From: Notospermus geniculatus
Taxonomy: Eukaryota > Nemertea > Pilidiophora > Heteronemertea > Lineidae
Direction of reading: 5' to 3'
Assembly: GCA_002633025.1 (NCBI GenBank)
Contig: NMRB01000832.1
Coordinates: 136,490 to 200,489, forward strand
Length of the DNA: 64,000 nucleotides
Part shown: piece by piece, positions 29,281-41,797 of the stretch
How positions within the stretch are numbered: position 1 is the first letter of the stretch
Layout of the letters: every line of letters starts with the position of its first letter
Translations under genes and position numbers: made by a program
Notes under the pieces: model-generated
The model's database searches: none
Seen by the model: the letters and a program-made list of their open reading frames with translations, nothing else
What the model was told of the DNA's origin: nothing

Positions 29281-30687
29281 AGAAAGATAGGTCTATTTTG
29301 ACCTATTTTCCTATCCAGGAGAAGCTGACATGTGTCAAGTCAAACTCGTCCCCAGTGGGTTTACGTTCCTACAACACCACTGGAAAGGGCTGACGACTTC
29401 AGCAATACTGCGCATGCGCAATCGACTAATTTTGAGGCGAATCACGCCGAGGCGCGGCATGATGTTCGCAACAAACCATGCTAACCATTCGTTTGAAATT
29501 GCTCTACTCAAACAACTTCGTGTTTCTGGAGTATTAAATGGCCTTTTAGGCATATATGATGTTTTTCAGTCATCGAAGAACGAAATATTGTGTGAAACAA
29601 ACATTTTGGCACGCTGCCAGCGGTTGACCAGAAATCTTGGTCAGGTCGTAGCCCTTGCCAGAGATATCCTCGGATGAGGTAGATCTGGGTACGAGATTGG
29701 TGTCAAGTCAATTACCGACATCGGTTTGAGCGTCATTCGTTGACAAGTTAGATGCTGGTCGAGAAAAAACCGAGGTCGCGAAAACAAGAGTAATGTGTCT
29801 GGAGGTCGAACAAATATTGTCAGATATAAGGGGCCATCTCAATCATGCACAGGATGCCAAACGGTGGTATTCCGGTGTGACAGAAATCAAAGTCCCCCCT
29901 GGAATCAAAGTCCGGTCTTATTGTTCAGCGAGGGATTATAATACTTATATGGCTATGGAGATCATGACCATTCGAATATAGGCCTAACCTTACAATGGCG
30001 GGCTATTGTTTGGCGGACTTGCATTCCTGTCACACCGGTTTACTTTTCATTTCTCATCCTCCCTACTCTAAGACGACTGAGGAAAGAGTAGAAATAATTT
30101 ATTTGCGGGCGGCCCCTCCGATTCCCCACCCACCAGACAGAGCGGGTTTTCTACTTTTTGGTATCACGCCAATTTGGAGATGGCCCCTTATGAGTACGCG
30201 TGTACTCAAAACGCAGACTTGGCCATTCGTGAAAAACGCGACGAACTGAGAGTTCGGGGTCGGCCCACGCTGTGAAGTTTCAAATAACTCCGGTCTGGTT
30301 ACGAGGACCCAAGTTGACGACCGTAGCCCACTTCACGAATGTAGGCCTCATTCAAGGACATGTCCCGTCCTGGTTATCCATCATGATGAGGTGTTTTCCC
30401 ACTTTTATGGCGTCCAGAGTTTGAAGTTTTAATAATGGAATACAGATTGAATTACTGACGCTCGGTTGCACAAGGGATAGGTAACCTTGGCGACGAACGC
30501 CATAAAACGTCATCAGTTTGTGTCGTTATACCCCACGTAAAGGTACTTGAAACGTCCTCATCCCGGGGTCCTCATTCTTCGTGTGTTGTTCCACTTTACA
30601 GTCATTGGCACACGTCTGGTGACCTCGTGGATCGAAGTGAAAATGATAGTTGCTATTATCCCATTTTGCTTCCCGAAGCCGCAGCTT
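29281..30687. other. no recognised gene
   Basis: The longest open frame (29330-29677, + strand, 115 codons, starting MCQVKLVPSGF) has no signal peptide or family motif and no clear splice context. Confidence 0.4.
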
Positions 30688-31152
30688 TACGTTTAGTCTC
30701 GCGCAACCAGCCCCTCGGTCATACTCCGAGGTCGTCAGACCGAGGGTCTGGCACGGAACGCAATTTTCATTGTAATTGCTTATTCCGAAAATTCAAAATA
30801 AGGGGAGCTTCGCTGATTGGCTAGTCACTACCAATGCGTCATGGGGTCTCAAATGTTGGTGACGAAGGCTGCAGTTTTAATTTAATTTTAATTTAATTTA
30901 TTCGTGTATTTAAGAACAAAGATGAGATAATCATAAAATACATGTAGTACAAACAATGTCTAAAACAAAAATGTTGCATGCTTTTTGCATTGATTGTGCA
31001 TGCATGCAGTGCAGTGTAGTTGTGTTCTACATGTACGTCATCGTCCGTTGATTGTCCGCCATGATGGTTTTACAAGTCAAAGTAACCATCTGGTCCAGAC
31101 TCTAAAATTGGAAATTTATTGGAAATTGCAAGAGTCTGGTGGCACGAGACTA
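30688..31152. mobile_element. TAGTCTCG-terminated element nested in a palindromic repeat
   Basis: Inverted ends TAGTCTCGCGCAACCAG and CTGGTGGCACGAGACTA. CCGCAGCTT occurs at 30679-30687 and 31153-31161, an apparent 9-bp target duplication. Removing it restores a copy of the CCCGAAGCCGC...CTAGAAGGCTTCGG repeat seen uninterrupted at 43308-43341. A 75-bp deletion derivative lies at 49349-49423. Confidence 0.7.
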
Positions 31153-31699
31153 CCGCAGCTTGGACTAGAAGGCTTCGGTATTGGCTGCCATTTTGTTGCT
31201 GACGTCATCTTAGGATTCCATTATCCATTCGGAACGACCTGAGGCGAACTGCTTATCTGTCCACTGTACGGCGCATTTCACCTCGGACACAAGTCCAAGG
31301 CAGCCATGTTATTTATCATCAAACCCACGTGACCGCCGTGGGACTATTTTCGCCGAATTTTGGCCCGTTAAGATGTTCAACCGTACTTGCTCGATAAGTT
31401 GAGGCATATTATATATAAACTTACCGGTATCTCACCCAATCTGCCAATTATTGATCAATAACGCAACGTTTTTATGCGACCTATTTAGTTCATGCGCAGG
31501 TGTGATGAGGCGACCGCATCTGAATTCTCACAAACGGGCAGCGATCGTTCGCGTTCAAGATGGCTGCCTTGCACTTGTGTCCGAGGGGAAATGCGAGTGT
31601 CTACGAAAACTGCCGAGCAGTTGCCTTCGGAAGTCCGAATGTCCATTATCCCGTAAAATTTCTAGCCGTAGCGGCGGCTTCGGGAACCAAAATGATAGT

Positions 31700-31828
31700 A
31701 GTGAGTTTTCGCAAAGCCCCCGAAGCGCCAACGCGAACGTCCATCCTTTTATTCGGTGCTCTCTTCGTGGCATCGAACAAGGGTTTGGCGTTCGCGTTGG
31801 CGTTTCTGGGGCTTTGCGAAAACTCCCT
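31700..31828. mobile_element. short MITE with GAGTTTTCGCAAAGC arms, copy 1
   Basis: AGTGAGTTTTCGCAAAGCCC mirrors GGGGCTTTGCGAAAACTCCC, and inner arms GCCAACGCGAACG pair too. Copy 2 at 46659-46793. Confidence 0.7.
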
Positions 31829-32005
31829 ATTATCCTTTCGTTGTTGGCCTATTTGCCTAAGAATTGTGAAATGGTACACTCCTATGCATGACCGATATTT
31901 GGAAAAACCTGGACGCAGATTTTGGGTGCTGGACGCTCGATTTTGCATCATTGGATTGCACCGCCTGTATAAATAAAAGTTTTTCTGGCTGTCTTTGCCC
32001 ATCCT

Positions 32006-32236
32006 GAGAACATCAGGAATGACAAAGCTCGTCCCTTCGTCACCGCACACAATGGTGACGAAGGGAGCGAGCGCTAAGGGCCCCAGGGTTAGCGAGCATA
32101 AAGGGGTCGTAACGCTACGTCAGGCCTAAGCCAGGCGTAGTGCTGGTCGAGGACAGGGCATCGCCCAGCACTACGCCTGGCTTAGGCCTGACATAGGGTT
32201 ATGACCCCTTTATGCTCGCTAACCCTGGTGTTCTCA
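32006..32236. mobile_element. nested fold-backs
   Basis: Outer ends CCTGAGAACATCAGG and GGTGTTCTCAG resemble the element at 40140-40915. Inside sits AGGGTTAGCGAGCATAAAGG with arms of about 65 bp (CAGGCCTAAGCCAGGCGTAG), related to the element at 36044-36648. Confidence 0.65.
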
Positions 32237-34041
32237 GAATGTCTTTGCCGGTCCATCGGGCTAAACACAATTCCAGTCAGGGAAAGTCCTCATCGAAAAC
32301 TGCTGGAATTTAGCTGGGGTAGTTATTAAGTACGGAACGGAACGGAACGGAATCGTGGTTGCAAACGGAATGTAAAATACGGACTGACCCACTAAAGCTG
32401 GAACGGAATAAAGTTGATCTTCATTTCATTTCAAATGGACAGTGCCGTGCTGTTATGTTGGTTCGTTCTATCATGTTTCTGTGAGCTCAACTCTAAGGTC
32501 TTGCCAATATATGTGTTGGTGTAGAGCTTTTGTGGTGGGTTCGATTCTGGTGTACTGGCCGTGATGTAGATGGGGTAGGCCTTCCCTACCAGGGTGACCG
32601 CCAAGACCCAAGAATCAAATCAACCACTGAAGCAATACGCCATCCCAATGGCAAAAAGGAACTCCATAAGGCAGCGCGTATGTCGGTTGTCAAAGTAAAT
32701 TAGGCCTACCTCAGCAGGAAGAAAAACAATCCATAAAGCCGTCATCATTGAGGTCAACTGCTTCAGCCTCCATGTGGACGATGATCAATCTCCATGTGGA
32801 CGATGATCAATTTTTCACTCTGATCATGTCTTCAGTTGTCCTTTTCATTTCATCATGTAGCCTCTTTGGTATGTTCATGACACGTGGATTGGAACAGTCT
32901 TGTCGAGCATTCTTCCAAGCATCTGGCCAGACAAGTCTGGTTTCTCCATCCTGCATCCTTCCCCAGCAGGGCTTTGATCTCGTTCCTCTTCACTCGCCCA
33001 CGTTTGTGTGAGTGGATGAAGAGGAGCGAGGTAAAAGTATACATGTACTCATTCAGGACTGGCGAATAAAAATAAATGAAGCAAAATGACATTTACGAAA
33101 TATAAATAGTGTATTTGGAGACCATAAGGCTGTTTGAAACTCGTTACATAATAAGTTTCTCTGTTCAATAAAGCACAATATTCATTCTTACCATTCAAGG
33201 TTTATCACATCCGCCAATTCGGAGAATGCCGTTAAAGGTTACCTGAAAGGGTTTTATCCACTTCTGGTTTTCTGCGCAATGCCGTAGAGCATTAATTAGG
33301 CAGCATGAAACTAAAAACGGCATGAAAATCGGATCACCCATTTCCAAGTTATGTGAATTTAAAAAGGATGACTACACACGCTGGCAACCATGTCAGGCAG
33401 CGGACAAGAGCACTTTTGATGTCATTGGATTTTTTTAAAATATAAAAAAACATTAAAATAACTCATTTAACTTGGACAGTTAGGTGTAGTTTTGATGTAT
33501 TTTTCTTGTTCAGTCAGTCCTACTGCAGTTAGTTCCTTAATATGGATTCTGAGGACAATATTTGGATTTCTAGACAGCACAACTGACCTCATGAACCCGC
33601 CGCCTGGACAGCCATGGATTTACCAAGTTGTTTGGTTGTCATGCAGAAACACATCTTAAATTTGGTATAACACTGTTATGATCCAGTCTTCATGCAACTT
33701 TCACTGAACTGTTTTTTACTCGAACTACTTTTCAGAGAAAAAAATCATGAAATGCCTTTCAGGTAACCTGACAATCATTAGAGATAGAACATATGAGAAT
33801 GTAATAGAAACTTTTGTTCCTTTTCATGGGGACACCTCTTTTCCTCGCTTGCTGATTACTGATGGAGTTAGGCTCATGTGTAACTTTTCTGGGGAAAAAT
33901 CATCAAATAAAGAAGTTGAGTTTTTTATTTTCTTGAATCGCAAATTACATGTACTCACATTTCTGCATTTTATCATTTGTTATAAAATGGACAACAAAAT
34001 ACACTAGCCAACAAATTGCATCAATCTGCAGGAAAAGGACA
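32237..34041. other. no firm gene; possible exon remnant on the minus strand
   Basis: A minus-strand frame ending near 32853 reads RNEIKALLGKDAGWRNQTCL and then Cys-rich residues with coding-like composition, but it matches no family I know. A 22-bp direct repeat (CTCCATGTGGACGATGATCA) lies at about 32768-32812. The rest appears non-coding. Confidence 0.3.
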
Positions 34042-34378
34042 TTAAAGATAATATATCACGACGTCATTGTTTACATTAAATGTTTGTAAACATGGATGTT
34101 TACATTGTTATTTTGGAGTTTTGGGAATATGAAATAGAAATCGAGTTTCTAAGGTGAAAGACCTAAGGTGAAAGGTGACCTAAGGTGAAAGACTTTTGGG
34201 ACATGCCAACCCACCAAAATGAGTACCGGTGTACTTTTGGAATCAACAGAATTTCTAGAGGGGCATGCCACCAATAATTTACTCACAAGACAATGAAAGC
34301 CTTGATATAAGCAAACAAAATGTAAATAAACAATGAATTTCGTGGCCCGCGAAAATATCCCTGACACATTATCTTTAA
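34042..34378. mobile_element. MITE with TTAAAGATAATATATCACG termini, copy 1
   Basis: The first of four copies (others 38888-39143, 53466-53721, 54228-54484). The interior shares GGACATGCCAACCCACCAAA and CGTGGCCCGCGAAAATA. This copy has an extra stretch of about 70 bp with CTAAGGTGAAAG repeats. Confidence 0.85.
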
Positions 34379-35196
34379 AGGCAGATATTCTTTATTTTAC
34401 CTGGCGAACGCATTTTGTACATGGTAAATCAGTCAGTGTAATACAACTGGCAGACTACGAGGACCAAAGATGCTGCTTTAGATTATTGTACACTACATGT
34501 ATTTCTACAAACTGATAAGCCGACCAGGGACACTGCAGCACCGAAAGAGGGCAGCACCCACAATAGAGAAAACAAGACTGATAGCGACCCACTGGTCTGA
34601 TGGTAAATGAGATTCAGAGGAAACAGAAATCGAAGAATGGGAAATTGTAGCAATGACACAATATTTCTGCCTTTTTCACCATCTGGCGATAAATGGTTTC
34701 AACCCTAAACACAAGACACCATTTTCACAGAACTATCGACGTAGTTGAGTGTTGGCTTGCGAGAGAGAAAGTTAATTTAATATGCTGGGCGAACGATACG
34801 AAAAACCGAATGTCACTTTTATACTGCTTAAGGCGGGGGCTACCTATGCCGACTTTATTGACGCTCTTTGAAAACAAGCGTCCTAACATATTCATGACAA
34901 AAAGTAACTAATTGATGTCAACAAAATGTTTCAGCTACACCTTTATGCTCCCGTTCTGTGAAAGAATTGTTCATTTTGACCAATTACGATGGAGTTAATT
35001 AAGTTTTAACAAGTTGTCAAAATTTGAGTTCGCAAACAATTTTGCAGACTTGGGATGCGACACATCAGTTTCCCACATAGTCTGTAACATACAGGCCTGA
35101 TGCCTGCAGGGCCTAACGATCCGTTTTTTACGAAAGTACTTTCCATTTAATTGGTATAAACTATTTAATGCCAAAAAGGCTCGATTTACAGTTTTT
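34379..35196. other. no recognised feature
   Basis: AT-rich sequence with no exon, RNA gene or inverted repeat that I could support. Confidence 0.4.
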
Positions 35197-35523
35197 GAAA
35201 TATTTCATATTCCCGACCAACTATCCAAAAAAGGCGACCGTGTTGCCCTAGAATGCACATATGGCAATAACATCCAAAAGAAATTTTTCAAATATATGTG
35301 TCCAAAAAAGAGAAAACTTGTTTGGAAAAAATTTGAAAATTTCCATACCAAGTTACTTCTTTGTTATGTAGATTTTCACTATTCGCGCTCTTTGCGTAAA
35401 CTCTGTTGGGCCATTTGTGACCAAAGCACCAGTGACAGAGCTGAACAATACCCGCAGTGGACACAAAAGATTTAGTTAGGGTCGGCACGTACACTGAAGA
35501 TTGGTTTTCGAAAACAGTATATC
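35197..35523 (-). repeat. inverted copy of the repeat at 377-699
   Basis: The reverse complement matches 377-699 over about 320 bp, ending GGTTTTCGAAAACAGTATAT. Confidence 0.75.
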
Positions 35524-36043
35524 AGGGTGATCGGATTTAATCTGAATGTGAATGACTGGTCGTACAAAGGCCAGTTCCGTGGATTGCCACTAGGGAATGA
35601 GCTCAGCTGTAGGTAGCCCCCCGCCTTAAAATTATACCAAAACATCTATCTATACTCCGTAAGCTGTACGTAGACACTCAAAAATGCGACAATTCACCGT
35701 ATCACTAAGCATTCACAGTCACATTCACACACACAAAAATATATTGCCCCTCGAGTGATCATTACAAACTCCGGCGTGAGGCGACCGGTAAAGCCGGTGT
35801 CTTGTTTCACGTACAGGTGTGATAGAATCTAATGCCCCCACCCTCCCGATGTCCCCCTGTATTCTTTGTCACAGGATAAAGGGTCTTGGTCTCTTTAGAG
35901 CCCAATCGCGGGGTTTGTTGACAGTTGTTTGTTGACATGTCCTCAAATCAAGCGCCGTTTTGAGAAAAAGGCGAAAGAAGCATTTTAGTTTAATGGGAAA
36001 TGCATTACACAGCCAAACTTCGGTGGCGTATTCTACAAAATCT

Positions 36044-36648
36044 GGGGTAGCGAGCATAAAGGGGTCGTAACCCTACGTCAGGCCTAAGCCAGGCGTAGTA
36101 CTGGTCGCGGCCCTATCCTCATGAGCATAAAGGTAGACGCAAGCTGCGTCTAGGTGTAGATATGGGCGTAAGCCTACGCCTGCTCATTACCAGGCGTAAA
36201 GCTGTCTTAGTGAAAGTAGGCAGTCATTTTTCCGAGCATTGGTAGTCGCATTGCTTAGTTTGCCTGTCAAAATGTCCTTTGACCGAGGAAATTAATCTAC
36301 TACTTTTTTGTATACACTATTTCTCGTCCTCTGCGAAACTGTCCTTCCTCGGCTACACCTTGGTTTCACGTCACCTGGCTTTGCGAGTTAAGACGACGCA
36401 GTGTCTGGAGGTGAAGGACGTCGAACCCGCACAATAGAAATCTAAGGCCACATAACATTTTCAATGAGCAGTTACGTCATACATCACTGTTATACCTCGG
36501 CGTAGACGTTATGTCAGTACGCCTAGTTTTATGCTCCCTACCTAAATCGGTGACCTAAACTTTATGCTCGCCGACTAGAACAGTCCTACGCCTGCTTCTA
36601 CACCCAGGTTTACGACTACACTTGCGACCCCTTTATGCTCGCTACCCC
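36044..36648. mobile_element. MITE with GGGGTAGCGAGCATAAAGGG termini
   Basis: The left end mirrors CCCCTTTATGCTCGCTACCCC at the right. The interior holds several AGGCGTAGnnCTG and TATGCTC blocks. Related to the inner fold-back at 32006-32236. Confidence 0.7.
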
Positions 36649-36964
36649 TGCCGCTTCGAAATCAATGTGAATACTACAAAATGTACATTTTGACCGACTG
36701 AATTTGAAAATGTCATTAACCCATTTTAACAATTTTTTAATGGAACCTCGTCCCCAGGTGCACGTTCGCATATATCTGCACAGGTTTTGCCTGTGACTGG
36801 TAAATTTATTGTTGGGGGACATCACATATCGGGGGACATTAGGTTCTTTTACACTGGTATCAGGCCTACTGGCCGAAGACCGGAATTGATCATACTCTCG
36901 AAGCAAAAAGGCATCATCTCTAATTTTCATCGTCTACATGTACGTGTATGATGAAAGATAATGC

Positions 36965-37139
36965 CAGTGTAACGTTTTTGAGCGTTCCCCATCAGCGAGT
37001 GTTCCCCTGCTATTGTCTGACGGAATAAGCCGCGACTCGACAATGGAGGACACAGAGAGAAACGTGTCGATCTATCTGCCAGTGTTTCCAGAACAATAGG
37101 GGGAACACTGACACACGGAAACACTGAAAAACTTTACAC
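36965..37139. mobile_element. MITE with CAGTGTAACGTTTTT termini, copy 1
   Basis: The ends CAGTGTAACGTTTTT and CACTGAAAAACTTTACAC are inverted. A second copy is at 59564-59728 with shared interior GGAATAAnCnGCGACT/GGAACA blocks. Confidence 0.6.
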
Positions 37140-37352
37140 GTGTTCATTCAATGCCGCACAAAAATGGACTCATATCACTGAAACATTTTACTGGCACATT
37201 AAGAAGAGTAGCATGGATGCGGAGGAAGCACTTTCCCGCCGTCTAGAGTATAATTCTGGACGCCTTTCGACATGAACAGGCACTTCGAACATCAGTTGAC
37301 GGATTTCCAAAAACGGAATGTTATCCCACAGCAACAGCGTTCAGACAACTGA

Positions 37353-37676
37353 GCCCATATTTTCAAAGCTGTTTTATCCGAAACCTGTTTTAACAAAAAT
37401 CCGTTGTAACTAAGAAGCTTTAAATTCATATTTTCAAAAGTGCTTTTTAAAGTGCGTTTTATCTTAAAAGATAAACTGCTGTTCTTACTGAAACGTTGTT
37501 TTAGCCAGTATTTTAAATGTTAAAATGTGTTTCAACATGGTCCGTGGGAAAGATATACTGCGTAACACCACTAGGTGTTACTTCTGGGGACGACTCATTT
37601 CTTGCGGCAGTGCCATAGGCCTGCAACTGCTGGATTAAATGCATTTTAGCGTTAAAACAGCTTTGAAAATATGGGC
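37353..37676. mobile_element. MITE with GCCCATATTTTCAAAGC termini
   Basis: GCCCATATTTTCAAAGCTGT at the left mirrors ACAGCTTTGAAAATATGGGC at the right. Non-coding, A/T-rich interior. Confidence 0.75.
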
Positions 37677-38887
37677 CCGAAGTCTGTCGCTGTGACAAGA
37701 CAAGCCAACAGGAAGTTAGCCATGGCCCTACTTTGCTCTAGCTAAAATGCAACATGTTTAAGGGAGATTTAAAATACGGTGAAGCGTGAAAACCCTTTGG
37801 AAAATATGAAAGTGAAAATGCGTTTTCGTCGAAGCGTTCAAAAACTAAAACAACAAAGGGCAAGAAAAAGACCCCATACCGAAAATTAGAATTTGTTCCA
37901 GTATTTTTAAAAATACTACTATTTTAACATTCCGTTGGCGAATAAATGTTTTATTGAGGAATAAACTACGCCCTCTTGCGAATCCCTACGCAATTGGTTG
38001 TGCAACGGTCAGAAATTCATCCGCCGTCAGCAATGTATTTGCATTGTGCAAAAGTAGTACCGGTCTAGCCCTTTCCAGAGTTTAATGTGGCATTGAACTC
38101 TGGGCACGAGATTGGAATTTCCCCAGTGCCTCGAATTCGCATACTCCACGACAGCGTTGAAATTTTTTGATAATTGGACGAAAATTTTAACACTGCCATC
38201 GATACTAAATCGCCATCTTGAAATCCTGACGTCATCGTCGGCGGGCTAGTCTATCACGTGATGAGAACTTCTTTTTCAAAATGGTATTATTTGCAGAAAA
38301 CAGTATTTACCTTGTCGAAAATGAAACAGAATAACTTTATTATTACTTTACATCTACTCAACCATTGCTTGTATCACTCTATCCTTTATACACCTGTCTT
38401 CAACGATCTATATTGTAAGCGTAGAAAACGAGTGATGGGGTGACCGCTTCACAAACAGAAGAATTTCTTCTGTTCCTTCCGCGTGCGCACTACTTTTCAA
38501 GATGGAAACCTACCACCGTCACTAGTGGCGATATGATTGACGTCATTGCACATATCGCCACCTAGCGTCAAGTTTGTCGAATTCGAAATCACCCTGCTGT
38601 GACACAAAACATTATGGTTTAATCGAACGTCTAAATTGCGATCAAATGTATTGTATTTGCTATCGTCGATAACGATAGGGTGCACCAGAAAAAAGACCAT
38701 CTACCGTAGGCCTACATAATAGAGGCTCAGTGATCAAGCATCATTCATTGGATGACGATATCACGTGATTCATGAACAGCCGACAGCCCCGCCGACAGCG
38801 ACAAGTCAATTAACGTGTCACTCAAACCCAGAACTTGTGCGTATAATCAAAACGAAGACTCGTGGCGTCAAGGTTCACGTAGTGAAG
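37677..38887. other. no gene; one transposon-derived block
   Basis: About 38490-38580 resembles the inner element of 28034-28440 (CACTAGTGGCGATAT, GCCACCTAGCGTCAAG). The rest shows no exon or RNA gene. Confidence 0.4.
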
Positions 38888-39143
38888 TTAAAGATAATAT
38901 ATCACGACTTCATTGTTTACATTCAATGTTTGTAAACATGAATGTTTGCATTATGTTATTTTGGACTTTTTGGACATGCCAACCCACCAAAATGAATACT
39001 TTTGGAATCAACAGAATTTCTAGAGGGGCATGCCACCAACAATTTGCTCATAAGACAAAGAAACCCTGGACATAAACAAACAAAATGTAAATAAACAATG
39101 AATTTCGTGGCCCGCGAAAATATCCGTGATATATTATCTTTAA
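38888..39143. mobile_element. TTAAAGATAATATATCACG MITE, copy 2
   Basis: 256 bp, both termini intact, lacking the extra stretch found in copy 1. Confidence 0.85.
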
Positions 39144-39540
39144 TGTAGAAAACATAATGCAATCATGAGGGGCATGGGGCATTTTAGAAATTTTAAAACT
39201 TCCAATACCCCACCCGGCGAGACCCTAAAGATAGTTCATTACTTTGCCACCAGGGAGTATGGCACTACATGTAGGCCTACTAGTTGAATCCAGGCGGTGC
39301 TATCCAGGAGGCGATTACACTCGATGTACTATGTACTGCGTGCATTATTCACCCACGTGCTCATGGACATGCGACCGACTCATTATTCACAGGGGAGGCA
39401 GGCTAGGCGTGTTGGAAGGCATGAGAGTTAGGCCTACCTTCCCTTAAAAAAACCGGCTAGTTTATTGTAACCTATATCCCACAAAATTTATCATTTTACG
39501 CAACAACAAACTCGTTTTTGATGTTGATTTATGCCAAACA

Positions 39541-39726
39541 GGAAGTCAATTTCCAGAATCTTAGCAAATTTTCGACCCCCAACCTGGGTCTTCATCAGGC
39601 TGGCACTTTCAAGTCGCGCTACCGGTACCAGAAGTGTCACACTTCTGGTAGCTCGACTTGAAAGTGCCAGCCCGATGAAGACCTCGGTTGGGGTCAAAAA
39701 TTTGCTAAGATTCTGGAAATTGACTT
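39541..39726. repeat. long hairpin with hammerhead-like core, H1
   Basis: Arms GTCAATTTCCAGAATCTTAG and its inverse enclose TTTTCGACCC...GGGTCTTCATCAGG. Read on the minus strand, the left arm gives CTGATGA, a GACCC/GGGTC stem, GAA, an AATTT/AGATT stem and C, resembling a hammerhead core. Loop side arms (CTTTCAAGTCG) also pair. Confidence 0.7.
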
Positions 39727-40139
39727 TAAATTTAATACCCAGCTCCACCATCTATTAACCAATTTGGAAGATTTAAAATGAAAAAAAGCGAAAATCGTAA
39801 CATTTCATGCTTCGGAAAAAACACAAAGGCATGGTCATTACGAGTCACAGCGTCTAATCATGGCAAAACGTCTGCGTGGCTGAAGCAAATTTGTACTATA
39901 TCGCAAGCATTCCACTGAATGCTCTTTTGGTGTGACTAGATATTGGTGAGGGACGAGGCTGCTTCTAAGAAATCCTATTACGCCACCTCGGCTCCAAGAG
40001 CATTTCTGCTGATATCATCGAAATTTAATCCCCAGCCCAACCATCTATTAACCAAAGACTCAACAACACGAGTTTCGTCATTAAGTCAGCGAGACAAATG
40101 AATATCTTTGCATGCCATCGCAGCCTTCCGCAAGACGAG

Positions 40140-40915
40140 CATCATGAGAACATCAGGGGCTGAAAGGGTAAATGTCGTCCTGGGTATCTATATAATAATG
40201 CTGGAAGTCGGCTCAATAAAGTCACACTTAGAAGATTTGGTTTGCCTCGAAATTCGGCATGGTAATAGAGGATGCCATATCCTGATGCAACGGGTGGTTT
40301 AATTTGCGAAGAAAATTTTGTTCTGGTTGCAATTTTACTTTTTTTAACGGTGTTGTTCGATTGCTTTATAAATTCTCCCTACCGCAAAACGTGTGCACCA
40401 ATTCCAGCCGTGCCGTCCATTCCAACCTCGGTCCAACTCAGAATCGCCGATTGCCACGAGTTCTTGCTAGTATACAAAGATTACCCAGGATCTCAATCTT
40501 CACTAAAACAATACCCTGGGTGTACTTTAGGTAGCCGAACATCACCCAGCATCGTAGTATGACACCTGGATTCGAGGTTGTCTCGCCCGTGGTCACATGA
40601 CCGCCTGAAGAATGTCATGAACAGCTACACTCAACAAGTACCGCGGCGCGAGACCGCGAGATTCCACGGGATTTCTAAATAGGACTCGTTCCTAGGCACT
40701 GATTGCGGATGCTGGGTGATGTTCGGCTACCGAAACTACACCCAGGGTATTGTTTTAGTTAAGATTGAGATCCTGGGTAATCTTTGTATATACCCAGGAC
40801 GACATTTGCCCTTTCAGCACATCAGGGGGTCATAGCGCTCGATCCCTTCGTCACCGCAGACAAAGTGCGGTGACGAAGGGAGCGAGCGCTATGAACCCCT
40901 GATGTTCTCATGATG
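40140..40915. mobile_element. hAT-like fold-back element, 20-bp perfect termini
   Basis: CATCATGAGAACATCAGGGG mirrors CCCCTGATGTTCTCATGATG. Flanks AAGACGAG and AAGACGAC suggest an 8-bp duplication with one change. Long inner arms share GTCGTCCTGGGTA, TACCCAGGATCTCAATCTT and AATACCCTGGGTGTA; a second hairpin (CCCTTCGTCACCGCA / GTGCGGTGACGAAGGG) lies near the right end. Confidence 0.8.
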
Positions 40916-41797
40916 AAGACGACCGAACGAAACTCTTTTTACGTTCAGACGGCCTGGGGACGGCCTGTATCAGACCATAATAGCTGTAAATATTTGACTG
41001 TGTTTCAGATCAGTTTTCGCTCACCGATGTCTACACCTTGTCAAAAGGAAGGCCAACCCCATCATTTGCATTATTAGGCATAATTATAAACATTTGAATC
41101 TTTTAACAGTCTGAGACAAATAAATAAGATGATAATGTCTTGTTTTAAATTAAAGTCGAACAGAGACAGACGCCGTTCGTATGTTCTCGTGTGTTAAAAC
41201 CGTCTTGCTTGTCGGTCGCGATAAGGAACTAACCGGCTGTCAATGAAAACATTTAGAAAAACCTGGCATTAAAAGTAGGCCGTAATTTTACACGCATTTT
41301 CGAATTTGCGATAAAGAGTTTTTACAATGATCATCCAGTGTACGAGACGTACGTACCGTACTAAGTTTCACAGTTATATTCAGCAACGCGGATGAGTTTA
41401 AGATCATACCAAGCGTCTGAATCTGTTCGTTCTTATTCTTATCACCGCTTAAAGCCTCGTTCAGACCACACCGGCAGTAAGAGTGTGGTCGGATGAGGCT
41501 GATTATTTCAATGATTACCCCAAGTCGGTCATGCAGTTGTCGTTTGCACTTGAAAGAACAACATCGTGTTCTCAAAACAGTGCCCATTACCTACGTACAA
41601 AAGGTGTTCAGAAAGAAACGAAGCACCAAGTCGTTTCACCCGTCAAAATCGACTCCTGTATACACGCAGGATTCCAACATTCCTCCTTCAAGTGTTAACC
41701 CACCAGGGTAGCCTCGAGGCATTTCTGAACCCATTCGGCTCGGTTTTCGCTGGGGAGGCCTTCGGACAAATTTGGTTAATAGTGAGGTTTCGCAAAT
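40916..41797. other. no recognised gene
   Basis: A minus-strand frame at 41288-41587 starts MGTVLRTRCCSFKCKR but has no signal peptide and overlaps a small inverted repeat (AGACCACACC / GTGTGGTC). Confidence 0.35.

Noticed and set aside
29330-29677. 115-codon frame as a gene
   Set aside because: No family motif, signal peptide or supported splice sites, and it lies just outside a hAT-like element in repeat-rich DNA.
31451-31976. Overlapping open frames on both strands around 31.5-32.0 kb
   Set aside because: They run through palindromic MITE arms, which keep several frames open by symmetry.
41288-41587. Cys-containing minus-strand frame as a secreted peptide
   Set aside because: No signal peptide and part of it is a local inverted repeat.
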